A DNA stretch of 64,000 nt from Labyrinthula sp. Ha (lineage: Eukaryota > Sar > Bigyra > Labyrinthulida > Labyrinthulaceae), in NCBI GenBank assembly GCA_015227615.1, contig JAALGZ010000001.1, positions 3,162,001 through 3,226,000 on the forward strand, written 5' to 3'. Positions 31,201 to 40,504 of the stretch are shown in pieces (within the stretch, counting starts at the first letter, position 1; the number at the start of each line of letters is the position of its first letter). The notes under the pieces were generated by a model. It was given only the letters and a program-made list of their open reading frames with translations, was not told the DNA's origin and searched no databases. The translations under genes and the position numbers were made by a program.

Positions 31201-32575
31201 AACACCAAAATTGCTTAGAATAACATTGGTTTACGAGGACAGTATCCACTTATTTAGGGGTGTTAAGGTTATTATTTAGGTATTGCACTTCATTTTCTTG
31301 GAAAAAACCCGAGTATATAAGAACAAAAGATAAACTTACGCGAGATAACACTACGTTCCGTCTATTTAGAAACACTGAGTCTATTTAGAAACACCACAGA
31401 CATTCAAGATAACAGACTAATGTCTGTCTTGGAAAATAACCAAGCTTGGGAGAACTAATAATGGAAAATAGAGAGGAGTGACCATGAGTATTTGTCCTTC
31501 TGGTTCTGATTTTTCACCCGAGAAAAGAAAAGTGAGGAAAAGCAAGTGTAACAACGTACAATATCCGACAAGGGTCACTTAAGACAAGAAGAATATGGTT
31601 CTATTTGTTTCACAAATATGTCATGACAAGGAATGGTAAGTGTTGTCACAGACTGTCATTCATATTTAATAATGTTAATGTTCTCTACCTTCGTCTCAAA
31701 GTTGAGCGTCCTTTGTAGCAAATAGAAAGTGGGACATGGAAAGAGGAAAGTAGAAAGTCTATCTCGGTATTTTATCACCACCTCCCCCATCATAGATTTG
31801 CGTCGCCGAGATAAAAGAGTGGCAGTTTGTTTGTAGACCGGGGTCTAGAAGGAGTTGTTCGTTACTCAAGAGAAATGCCGACAAAATTAGGAAGAAGTTT
31901 CATCCCGACTAACAGATAAAGACATCAAAAATTATCTATTAAACTAGTATGTGTATCAATAATTGCTCCCATTTCTTTAAAAATAGTGAGTTAAATAGTA
32001 ACTTTACCCGACACAGAAATTTGTTTCAGGAGAAGTTGTCCCTAAGTACGAAGAGTTTTGCCGGTCGCTATAATGTTCTCCCACTGTTTTCACCGCTTTC
32101 TTCCCAATTTAAATATTTAGTGACTCTCTATCCTTTGTTGACCAACTCTATTTCTTGGACCGATTTCTAAATTAAACCTATTTATGTGAGTCTTTATAAA
32201 ACAGATATATTTAGTTTATAGTCACCTATTTTCATCTTCTTCCTATATCCCGGGATATTCATATTGTAGTAATGATCCATTTACTTGCATCTTTCTTACC
32301 CATTGCTATATTGACATACCGTTCCTGGTGAAAGTTAAATTGGAAAAAACTTACCGAGAACACCACTGCCGTATCTACTACGTATCCGTTAAGACTGGTA
32401 GGAATATATATCGTAGAGATATTCACAAACTCAGTCATTCGGAAATTCTTTACGATGTCCTTTGTACTCCCGTATCTCCTGCTTCTCGCAATTCCTAAAA
32501 GAACGCCGGGTTGAGTTACTCCTATATCTACAAAACAAAAACAAACAAAAAAACTAGATAAGAAAATATATAACG
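28242..32575. other. gene-poor region upstream of the basic protein gene
   Basis: About 4.3 kb with no supportable gene. A 19-bp-period direct duplication of GTCTATTTAGAAACAC occurs at 31360-31394. The last few hundred bases are richer in pyrimidine and CA/AC tracts and end in an A-rich run just before the ATG at 32576, as expected for a promoter and 5' UTR. Confidence 0.45.
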
Positions 32576-33538
32576 ATGACTTTAAATACTTTGCAGAATA
32601 CAAGACCAAGTATAACTTCATCTGGCTTACACTTACCACAATTCACTTCTATGCTAAAACCACTGAAGCATACTGCCTCTGCAGTCTCCGAACCTCTTAC
32701 ACCAATGAGTATGTACTCAAATGTCACAGAAAGTAGTGCCACATCTCTGAGAAGTAACGTTTCCAAGAAGCCTAAGAGAAAGAGAAAGTATACTTATCAG
32801 TGCAGAGAAGTTTCGTCTTTCAAAGTTTTCAACACTTTTGTAAAGCGGTTTGACAACGGAACCGTCGACGCAAGCGGAATTGTTTCTCCTGAGTGTTACG
32901 CAAAATGGGTAGAATCAAGACGTAAGATGCCTAAGAAACCGGAAGAGGCTTTCAGAAGAGCACTTACTGCACATTGCCGGGGGGTTGATGGAAGAAGACC
33001 TTTCGCACCAGAAGTTGAAGAGAACTTACTTAAGGAGCTACGTAAGAAGAAACAGTGGAGGTGTTTTGAGAACTTACCGAACTGTGGATCAATTGGAGTT
33101 CAAGGTTTTCCATCTCTTGGTTACCACGAGAGATTAGCTCAACAAAAACCTTTGCAACAGGGAAGTAAAGCAAGTAATGGAGCAACTGTATCTCAAAACG
33201 GGTTAATGGGGAAACACTTGATGAACGGATACCCAATGGGAGGTCCTCAATTGGCTTGGGACTACCACAGGTACAGTCTACCTATTCCAAGACAACAAGG
33301 ATATTTGGGTCTACATAATAACTTTGTAATGCCAGGTGTTCCTTCTGGAAATCAAGGGCGGTTTCCACTTAACTTTGGGTTGAAAACCGAGGGCACTGAA
33401 TTAAAAGTAGAAAACTCACTTGGAAAAGACTATGAAAGAAGAGCTAGTGCAGTATACACAAAGAATATCCTTGGGTTTGACATAAATTCAGGGTTAGAGT
33501 GCGGAGGTAGCTTTGGACAAGTTGATCCGTTTTACTAA
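32576..33538 (+). CDS. basic, probably nuclear protein of unknown family
   Basis: A 320-residue protein that I do not recognise. Residues 1-60 are Ser/Thr-rich. KKPKRKRKY at 64-72 is a strong nuclear localisation signal. Residues about 73-170 form the only folded-looking block, with a YQCREVSSFKVFNTFVKRF segment, CYAKWVESRRK, AFRRALTAHCRGVDGRRPF and ELRKKKQWRCF. It is rich in Arg/Lys/Trp/Phe and has four cysteines. The C-terminal half is Gly/Pro/Asn/Gln-rich and probably disordered. The layout resembles a small transcription factor with one compact DNA-binding domain and a flexible activation region, but this is inference only. Codon use and length make chance unlikely. Confidence 0.7.
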   Translation: MTLNTLQNTRPSITSSGLHLPQFTSMLKPLKHTASAVSEPLTPMSMYSNVTESSATSLRSNVSKKPKRKRKYTYQCREVSSFKVFNTFVKRFDNGTVDASGIVSPECYAKWVESRRKMPKKPEEAFRRALTAHCRGVDGRRPFAPEVEENLLKELRKKKQWRCFENLPNCGSIGVQGFPSLGYHERLAQQKPLQQGSKASNGATVSQNGLMGKHLMNGYPMGGPQLAWDYHRYSLPIPRQQGYLGLHNNFVMPGVPSGNQGRFPLNFGLKTEGTELKVENSLGKDYERRASAVYTKNILGFDINSGLECGGSFGQVDPFY

Positions 33539-34055
33539 TTTGATGTTGTGTGAGAAATAGAATATCCAGAATAGTTAGAAAAAGGTGAAACATGATAAAT
33601 ATATGCCTTCGGTTTTGATAGAAATTTGCTTGTCCAAGTGATATATAGAAACAAAGTTTTTGAATTAAAAGACTAATATTTGCTGTTTACAGAGTTCTTT
33701 GTTCTCCAATAACGTAGGGAATCACGTCTGTAAAAGTCTGGAACTGCTTACTTTAGTTAACTGCTTTGGTTTTACTGTCGCTGACGAGTTGTAGAAGATG
33801 TTCAATCTCAAACTAACTAATTTTGAGGCTCCTACTGTTGAGAATAGTCAATAACAAACACTGAAAACACTGGACTCTACTGTGCAGATTAAATTGAATA
33901 AGATAAACAAACGGAAGTGCAAAAAGGTACTCCATCCTATGTACAAGTAATACCCACAGGTTTTGATACCTATTTAGCGTTGAAGATATCCTGGTAACAA
34001 TAGTCGAAAGAAATACATTACTTTTCCACTACAATAGAAGTTACCTAAGCAGTAT
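33539..34055. other. intergenic region left of the LTR element
   Basis: Roughly 520 bp of AT-rich DNA between the basic protein gene and the LTR element. No gene or repeat is recognised. It ends in the GGAA that is the candidate target-site duplication. Confidence 0.4.
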
Positions 34056-34059
34056 GGAA

Positions 34060-34553
34060 TTTGTACACTCGGAAAACCCTCGAGCGTTCAGACTATCAAG
34101 GATAAGTTGCAACGACGAGTTCTAGAGCAACTGTGCTTTATCGTATCTAATGAAGCCAAAAGATACAGGCAGATCGCTCTTAATACTAAGGGACCTCCTA
34201 ACTCTAACACTGTAAGGGCTCTATTCAAGCCACAAACCTTAATACTTCGTTAAGTATCAATCTAGTAAACACACAAGGCGTTGTTAACACTCAGGGGTTT
34301 ACTTTATTATCAAATACAAGTAAGATTGATAAACTTTCAAGTTTTATATTTCTATTGTTGTTATTAATTAACTTACGTCAGATTGCCCCAAAATATATAT
34401 GCGATATCTATTCTATTCTTTAATATTCTATAGGTCTTTGCTTAACTAGCACAAGTAACCAAACTGTTGACAATAACTTAACTACTACCTATTACTCACC
34501 GAAATACTTAAGTTGCCCAAGTAATCCAAAACATTAACAATTAAATATACACA
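34060..34553 (-). repeat. 3' LTR of the gypsy element
   Basis: A direct repeat of 43363-43856, about 494 bp. On the element strand it begins TGTGTATATT and ends near TGTACA(AA). The exact end is uncertain by about two bases, depending on whether the GGAA duplication or a TG...CA boundary is preferred. Confidence 0.92.
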
Positions 34554-34567
34554 TCCCCCTTCTCACC

Positions 34568-37414
34568 TTAAAAGAGGTGTACCTCTTTTCCATTAGTCGA
34601 CATCCCACAGCCAAAAGCAACCCCACTTGATCGAGGATCGACTTCGAATCCTAATTGAACCCAGTCTTTTCGCAAGTTGCAGCATCTCGCGAAAAGCTCA
34701 ACCTTGAGAGTGTTCCTTCCAAATATTGACTCGAAATACTCATAAGCCTTCAAAGGTTTTACACCATTGTCTAAGCGATCAGCCCACAATAACTCTGTCT
34801 CCCTTAATTTATGAATCTTATCAAGAACATTCTTTTTCTTAGCCCTAGATACCAACACAAGTAACATCTCTGCTGAATGTTGGAAGTAATAACCCAAGGA
34901 TGTACGCAAGACCCCTGACTTGGTACATTTAATCCAGTCAACTATGTTAACTAAGTCATACTGGTGCTTGTCAAAATGTTGTAAGGTTCTGCCTAGATTC
35001 CTTTCGATAACCCAGATAGCAATGAATGCCGGCTTCATGTTCTCAAAAGGTATATCGAGGACCTCAGAATCTTTGCATTTAGGATATCGAGTTCGGATCC
35101 CTCTCACAGGATTAAAGGTTCCAGTGGCCCATGGTGGATCGACAAGGAGAAGATCAACCTCATCACCTGGCCATAACGCAACTGTATTGCCTTCATAGAC
35201 ATCAGCAAAATACCAAGTTCTCTCTCCTGGAAATATGCAGACCTTTACCGAAAAAGGCCACAACTCGCTCGACAAGTCAAATATATTGCCATACAGTTTA
35301 GTTAAAGTGAAGTTACCTATGTTGTCTACTTGCATAAATATTCTTAAGTCGGAGCTCGTCTCTATACTCTCACTACTTATTTGAACATTTTCTACAGTTT
35401 CTACCAAAGTTACAGTTCTACGGTCATCCAAAATATATCCTTCAGGGTTACCCACAAAAGATATCCCCTCGAACACATATTTCGAGATCTCTAGCCATAA
35501 ACCTTTTACTTCAGTCAACTCTTGCAAGCAGTCTCTCACCTTAGAAACATCCTGCCTTGCTCTTGATTGCATCCTCTCTACTTGTCGGCGGAATGCTCTC
35601 CCTGCACCCTCCGGTATTACAAAGCTCATCAATGACTTCGCCGTCTCAAAAGAATCATACTTCCACGAACACAGAATATTCTCCACCGGAAAATTATATT
35701 CTTGCTCTCGATCTTCCGAGGCTATATCAATTTTTCTACCATTAAATCCAGCCAAGCTCATGATTCCCATAGTTCTCTGAATATATGAGTACATCATTGC
35801 TTTCGATTTATGTGGCATGAACTTCGTAAACGACTCAAAGTCGCCCATACCAAAGCATTTTACGAGGCATCCCATAACAAATTTGTCCAACTCAGACCAA
35901 TTTTTCACGTAGAAAGGAACAGCCTCTCGTTCCTCCCACCAGTTACCTTCAACTAGAAGATGTGATCTTAGATTAGGTCTCATTTTACCAACCCATCTAA
36001 CATTGATATCGCCTAGGATATGTCTCTCGATCCAGGCCATAGCCCTCTTCGAGTTTCTCTTATCCCTTACAGACTTCCTCTGATTCTCTAAGTATCTAAT
36101 GACAAGTGATTTGACATCTCTATACATAGATCTGAGAGGTTCCCAAGTATCATCTCGAGATTCGAATCCTCTCCAGTGGACATGTAACCACCATTCTCCA
36201 TTGGAGTACCGCAATCCATGGAATCTTTCCACTTCAAGCTCACCCCAATTATTAATGAAGATCTTTCTCAATGCATCATCCGGCACGTACCCTGAGGGCT
36301 CGTAAAAATACAACCTTGAAGCATGAACCGTTAAGGTCATACCGTTCAAGAGTCGCACCCGGTACACATTATTACTAAGTACCTCCTGTATTAGTACAGG
36401 GCCAGACCACTCAAGCTTAATCTTGTTGGTCTCCCTCGGTGTCTTAGCAGTGCTAATGAGACACCACTCGCCTACCTGGTATTGGAGCAAAGCCTTATCA
36501 AAGCGCTTTCTCCTCTTATTCCAGTAGGCATTTCTTTTAGACTTCATCAGGGACACATAGTCAGCAACCCGACCATGATACTCATCGAGTTGATCTCGAA
36601 ATTTCTTCGACAACTTAAACAAGGTGTCCCCTTCAGTATCTATTACCTTCACTTCCCCACCTACCTTTCTCGAGATCAACCTCGGAAAAGCAGCAGCCTC
36701 AATATAATCCTTCTCAGGATTTATGAACAGGAAAAGTTGGTTTGCACAAGGCGCCTTACTCTCCCCTGGAAGCTTTCTAGACATGATGGGTAGATCGTTC
36801 ATTGCCGCCTGTATAGTGCCCAGTACTAAAGGCCATTCATCCCATTGATATCTTCTCTCCGATACAGGGGCCTTCAAAAAGTCAAGTACTTTTTTGTGTA
36901 CCACCTCAATTTCACCGTTCGTCCAACTCGCGTAACTCACCGCGAAGTTGTGGGTGAAACCAAGAGCTTTGCTCAATTTTTCCAACACTTGGTTAGCGAA
37001 GTGAGATCCTCGATCTGTCACAAGGGTGAAGTTCGATTCTAACTTCCAATTACTATTAAAGTCTTCTAAAGCAGCTACCACCGTCTCGGCGTCAGCCTTA
37101 GGTGCGTATTTTAAATAGGTGAACCTCGAGAAGGCATCCGTTAATACGAGTATGTATCCCTTCGGGTTAACATACAGGTAGTCGGACACTAACACTTCCC
37201 TCGGTGCCCTAGCCTCAGTGACTATGCTCAACGCGGTCTTTAATAACGAAGGTCCCTTTCGACAGTGGGCACAATTCACTTTGAGGTTTTGAAAGATGCT
37301 CTGCAAAGTTGCCCCTTCACCATATGTCTTAGGGATGACCCATGCGTATTTTGAAGCTTCTGCTACGCAGGCACTTACCGGTTCATGATGACCTGCAAGG
37401 TGAATGTGAACCAT
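34568..37414 (-). CDS. element integrase-chromodomain-Myb-like-MT-A70 ORF
   Basis: A 948-residue ORF of the gypsy element. It opens with an HHCC-type zinc-binding region (HLAGHH ... CAHC) and an integrase core (LVLTDAFSRF, VTDRGSHF, then the glutamate in NGEIEVVHKK). A chromodomain-like block lies near 36070-36250 (EVERFHGLRY, VHWRGFESRDDTWEP). A Trp-anchored helical segment near 35765-35915 (NWSELDKFV ... QRTMGI) looks Myb/SANT-like. The C terminus, about 34620-35240, resembles the MT-A70 family of N6-adenine methyltransferases: DLLLVDPPWATG holds the catalytic DPPW, followed by YYFQHSAEMLLV and the closing KVELFARCCNLRKDW block. The methyltransferase call is strong on motif order; the Myb-like call is weaker. 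Confidence 0.85.
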   Translation of the reverse strand: MVHIHLAGHHEPVSACVAEASKYAWVIPKTYGEGATLQSIFQNLKVNCAHCRKGPSLLKTALSIVTEARAPREVLVSDYLYVNPKGYILVLTDAFSRFTYLKYAPKADAETVVAALEDFNSNWKLESNFTLVTDRGSHFANQVLEKLSKALGFTHNFAVSYASWTNGEIEVVHKKVLDFLKAPVSERRYQWDEWPLVLGTIQAAMNDLPIMSRKLPGESKAPCANQLFLFINPEKDYIEAAAFPRLISRKVGGEVKVIDTEGDTLFKLSKKFRDQLDEYHGRVADYVSLMKSKRNAYWNKRRKRFDKALLQYQVGEWCLISTAKTPRETNKIKLEWSGPVLIQEVLSNNVYRVRLLNGMTLTVHASRLYFYEPSGYVPDDALRKIFINNWGELEVERFHGLRYSNGEWWLHVHWRGFESRDDTWEPLRSMYRDVKSLVIRYLENQRKSVRDKRNSKRAMAWIERHILGDINVRWVGKMRPNLRSHLLVEGNWWEEREAVPFYVKNWSELDKFVMGCLVKCFGMGDFESFTKFMPHKSKAMMYSYIQRTMGIMSLAGFNGRKIDIASEDREQEYNFPVENILCSWKYDSFETAKSLMSFVIPEGAGRAFRRQVERMQSRARQDVSKVRDCLQELTEVKGLWLEISKYVFEGISFVGNPEGYILDDRRTVTLVETVENVQISSESIETSSDLRIFMQVDNIGNFTLTKLYGNIFDLSSELWPFSVKVCIFPGERTWYFADVYEGNTVALWPGDEVDLLLVDPPWATGTFNPVRGIRTRYPKCKDSEVLDIPFENMKPAFIAIWVIERNLGRTLQHFDKHQYDLVNIVDWIKCTKSGVLRTSLGYYFQHSAEMLLVLVSRAKKKNVLDKIHKLRETELLWADRLDNGVKPLKAYEYFESIFGRNTLKVELFARCCNLRKDWVQLGFEVDPRSSGVAFGCGMSTNGKEVHLF
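34570..34589. other. near-palindrome at the 3' end of the element's coding region
   Basis: AAAAGAGGT and ACCTCTTTT form a 9-bp inverted repeat with a 2-bp centre. It lies at the end of the last coding region, just upstream of the purine-rich tract on the element strand. It could be an RNA hairpin near the transcript 3' end or a chance feature. Confidence 0.5.
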
Positions 37415-40400
37415 TTATCTCTCAAAGAGAGTTTCGGGTATCACTACCTTGTCCCCGGCTTTTGTCAACTTGATACCATCGCCAAGCCCTTCAGCTCTCT
37501 GACTATCAAGCAGTTCGGCCTCAGAGATGCGTTTCCATGAACCTTTATAATAAGGATTGAACGCTGAGACTCGATCCTTATCGAAGGCTCTCATCTGTTC
37601 ATACGTTCTTTTCTCCCTTTGCTTGTTCGGGTTCAGTTTGACAGCATTCACCGTGACCCTGAGTATTTCGTCATCTTCGGTTGCAGTACCAAGATCTTCG
37701 ATCGTTGGACCCGAAGACTCCTCGTACTCGGCTTGTTCTGTTACCCAATCAAGGATGTCATCGAAGGTCACTGCTGACTCATCGACATCCTTGAGAAGAA
37801 ACTCCTCTCGAACCTTTTCTCTAGGCTTCCTTGCGAATGTTAGGCCTCCATCTTGGCGAGTTTCATACTTGACGTCATCGTCGAGATACCAAGTATCGAA
37901 GCTATCCTGGTCAAGCATCGACCTAACCTTGATATCCTCGGGTGCTCCAGGGACCATCTCCCTTAGCTGTTCAAGCTCTTGGTCGGTCGGTGATACGAAC
38001 ATCCTTCTGTAGAAGTTACGTTCCCCTGTGTCCAAGGATTCCGGAGGTGGATCCCTAACCAAAGCCCTAGCAGCTTTAATTTCCTGGTCTTTCCTCTCGA
38101 CCCGGGCTGCCCACCTCGACAGCATGACGACAAAGATGTTACTTTCACCATCTACGTGGTAAAGTTCAACTTGAGCCTGCTGTAAAGTTAGCACCCACCT
38201 CTGTAGCCTATTAAGGTGTCCATGGTTTATCCTGGATCCTCCCTTAATTATGGCCCTAAGGTTCATATGATCCGTATACACCTGTATCGGTGTTGGATGA
38301 TATGGCAGTAAATATGAAAGACGACTAAACGTCTTCACAATCGGGTAAAGTTCCTTATGAACGATGCCCCATCTTTGTTGATCTTCGGCAAACTTGCCAG
38401 AGAAAAACATCATAGGAAACATTGTCTTTTTCAACAATGACTTACTCCTCTCAGATGACCCAGCTTGGAATACTATCGCGCTATGGTATTCCTTGCTGGC
38501 ATCTGTCACCAGTAACAAATCCTGGTTACGGTCATAAGTCTGCAGCTTCTGTTTCACCGCTATAGACAAGATCCTTTTGAACTCCTTGAAGTCGTCAGAC
38601 AATTCGTCCGACCACTCGACACGTTCGTTCTTGCATTTCAGGTCAGACTTTTTCCCCTTCATTTGTGGGTACTTAGCCATAACCTTACCCCTAAGCTCCC
38701 CGAGCTTCGGTATGGCCAGTGATAGCCATTGCGCAAGGTGAAGTATCGCCGCGAGTTGATATACAAACTCCGGCCTCGGAACTTCGAGTATTTTCTCATA
38801 ATACTCCTTGTTAAAGTTCCATTTTCCCCCTTCTACCTCTCTTCCGCAATAACTAATCCTAGTCGAGAATATGGTAGATTTCTGAGGGCTAATCCTTACC
38901 TTAACCTTCCTAAGATTTTCAAAGAAACCCTTCAATACTTTAATGAAATTATCAAAGTTGTCTGCGTAGATCAGACTGTCATCAATCCATTGAATGATGC
39001 CATGACCATGTCTACCCTCGACTTCTCTACCCACCACATGCTTCACCATCTGCTGGTGGAAGAACACGGGGGTCGAGTGGTATCCCATGGGTGCGAAGTT
39101 CAACCGATAGGTCCCATGTTCGGACACTATATTGAAGTACTTCTTCGCTTCTTCGGTGATGCCGAGCTGGTCAAACCCTGACACCACATCGAATGAAGCA
39201 TAAAACTTGCTTTGAGCGAGATTTTTGAAACTCTTTTCCAAAAAGGGTAGCTGATTAACATCGCGACGCAAAATTTTATTCACGTCGACTAAATCAACTA
39301 CCATCCTAAGTTTGTTTCCCTTCTTAGGAACGGCAAAGACTACGGAACCGAATTCCGCAGCCGGCACTAGTTTCAAGAGCTTCCTTTTCTCCATACTCAT
39401 AAGTTTTTCCTTAATGAATCTGCTCTTTTCAGCAGATGTCGGCCTAGCTCTGGGGTACTTGAACTCGTAGTTCTCCAACGGGAACACGGGCATAGGCTCT
39501 AGCTTACTTATGCGGGTCTGCGAATGGTCCGTCGCGAACACATCCCAGTACTCCAAGCATAAAGCTTTCAACTTCTCTCTCATCTCCATCGAGGCATCCG
39601 TTGCTTTAGAGATCATAGATGATATAGCTTCCTTTATCTCTATCTCCTCAGAGACCGGGTCAACTTCTTCATCCACATCGGGCAACAATATATCACCCAA
39701 GTCATCGTCGGCGATGTCTTCCACATGCCTTTTCAATCGGATGACCTCTCCAAAGTCGATACCGGAGGTATCACCAGTGTTTATTCTCTCAACTAAGTCA
39801 ACACTAGTCGCGGTGTTGCGTACCCACAACATCCCGGGGACTTCCACCCTCGTCAGCCCCAATCTCTGGGCATCCACTGCCTGCCTGACCTCAGCTAGGT
39901 AGTGTGCGAAGGAGTCACCTACCACCACATGCTCATGGTAGCACGATAGCCACTTGCTATCACCTGCTAAGGCGTCCCTTTGCAGGTAGTTGATAAGACT
40001 ATGTTGCTCGTCAGTGATCAGCTGACTCACTCCAACCATCGTCTTCCTCTCTTTACGAAGAGGTTGTCCATCCTTCCGAACCTTGATTTTGGGAAATACG
40101 TTGACACTTCCGCCCTGCAGAAGCGAAAGCATCTGTATCACCCAGTCAAGTTCCTCAGGTAGACCACCCTTTACCAGCAGAACATTTTTATGTTTCTGCC
40201 TAACGACCTTACTCTGGTCAATATTTTTACCAAAAAGGTAGTATCTTCGGATCCTTAAGGATGATCCTCTCCTGCCCCAACGTAAAACGCGGATGTACTC
40301 CAATAGCTCGTATTGGCGAAAACTCATATATTGAAATACACTGTTAACTTTAATTACATCCACTATTAGCATAACTACGTTGGGCCAAACCAAGGACTCT

Positions 40401-40477
40401 AGTTTTCTACTTAACCAATTTACATTATTTATATATTTATAACATAGAAAACTAGATCCTGAATCCACGTGGCCCAC
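37415..40477 (-). CDS. element reverse transcriptase-RNase H ORF
   Basis: A 1020-residue ORF. The reverse transcriptase carries FAVPKKGNKLRMVVDL, FDVVSGFDQL, the FAPMGYHSTP block and the catalytic WIDDSLIYAD. An RNase H region follows, with LLVTDASKEYHSAIV and the YTDHMNLRAI block typical of gypsy elements. The C-terminal part is acidic and leads towards the integrase ORF. Flanking parts of the same element lie directly on both sides. Family placement: Ty3/gypsy, by RT motifs and part order. Confidence 0.88.
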   Translation of the reverse strand: MGHVDSGSSFLCYKYINNVNWLSRKLESLVWPNVVMLIVDVIKVNSVFQYMSFRQYELLEYIRVLRWGRRGSSLRIRRYYLFGKNIDQSKVVRQKHKNVLLVKGGLPEELDWVIQMLSLLQGGSVNVFPKIKVRKDGQPLRKERKTMVGVSQLITDEQHSLINYLQRDALAGDSKWLSCYHEHVVVGDSFAHYLAEVRQAVDAQRLGLTRVEVPGMLWVRNTATSVDLVERINTGDTSGIDFGEVIRLKRHVEDIADDDLGDILLPDVDEEVDPVSEEIEIKEAISSMISKATDASMEMREKLKALCLEYWDVFATDHSQTRISKLEPMPVFPLENYEFKYPRARPTSAEKSRFIKEKLMSMEKRKLLKLVPAAEFGSVVFAVPKKGNKLRMVVDLVDVNKILRRDVNQLPFLEKSFKNLAQSKFYASFDVVSGFDQLGITEEAKKYFNIVSEHGTYRLNFAPMGYHSTPVFFHQQMVKHVVGREVEGRHGHGIIQWIDDSLIYADNFDNFIKVLKGFFENLRKVKVRISPQKSTIFSTRISYCGREVEGGKWNFNKEYYEKILEVPRPEFVYQLAAILHLAQWLSLAIPKLGELRGKVMAKYPQMKGKKSDLKCKNERVEWSDELSDDFKEFKRILSIAVKQKLQTYDRNQDLLLVTDASKEYHSAIVFQAGSSERSKSLLKKTMFPMMFFSGKFAEDQQRWGIVHKELYPIVKTFSRLSYLLPYHPTPIQVYTDHMNLRAIIKGGSRINHGHLNRLQRWVLTLQQAQVELYHVDGESNIFVVMLSRWAARVERKDQEIKAARALVRDPPPESLDTGERNFYRRMFVSPTDQELEQLREMVPGAPEDIKVRSMLDQDSFDTWYLDDDVKYETRQDGGLTFARKPREKVREEFLLKDVDESAVTFDDILDWVTEQAEYEESSGPTIEDLGTATEDDEILRVTVNAVKLNPNKQREKRTYEQMRAFDKDRVSAFNPYYKGSWKRISEAELLDSQRAEGLGDGIKLTKAGDKVVIPETLFER

Positions 40478-40504
40478 CAGGTGGTTAGCCTGGCTGCCGA
40501 TTTC

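Noticed and set aside
31358-31396. Duplicated GTCTATTTAGAAACAC as a possible transposon end
   Set aside because: Only two copies 19 bp apart, with no partner elsewhere in the window; a simple local duplication.
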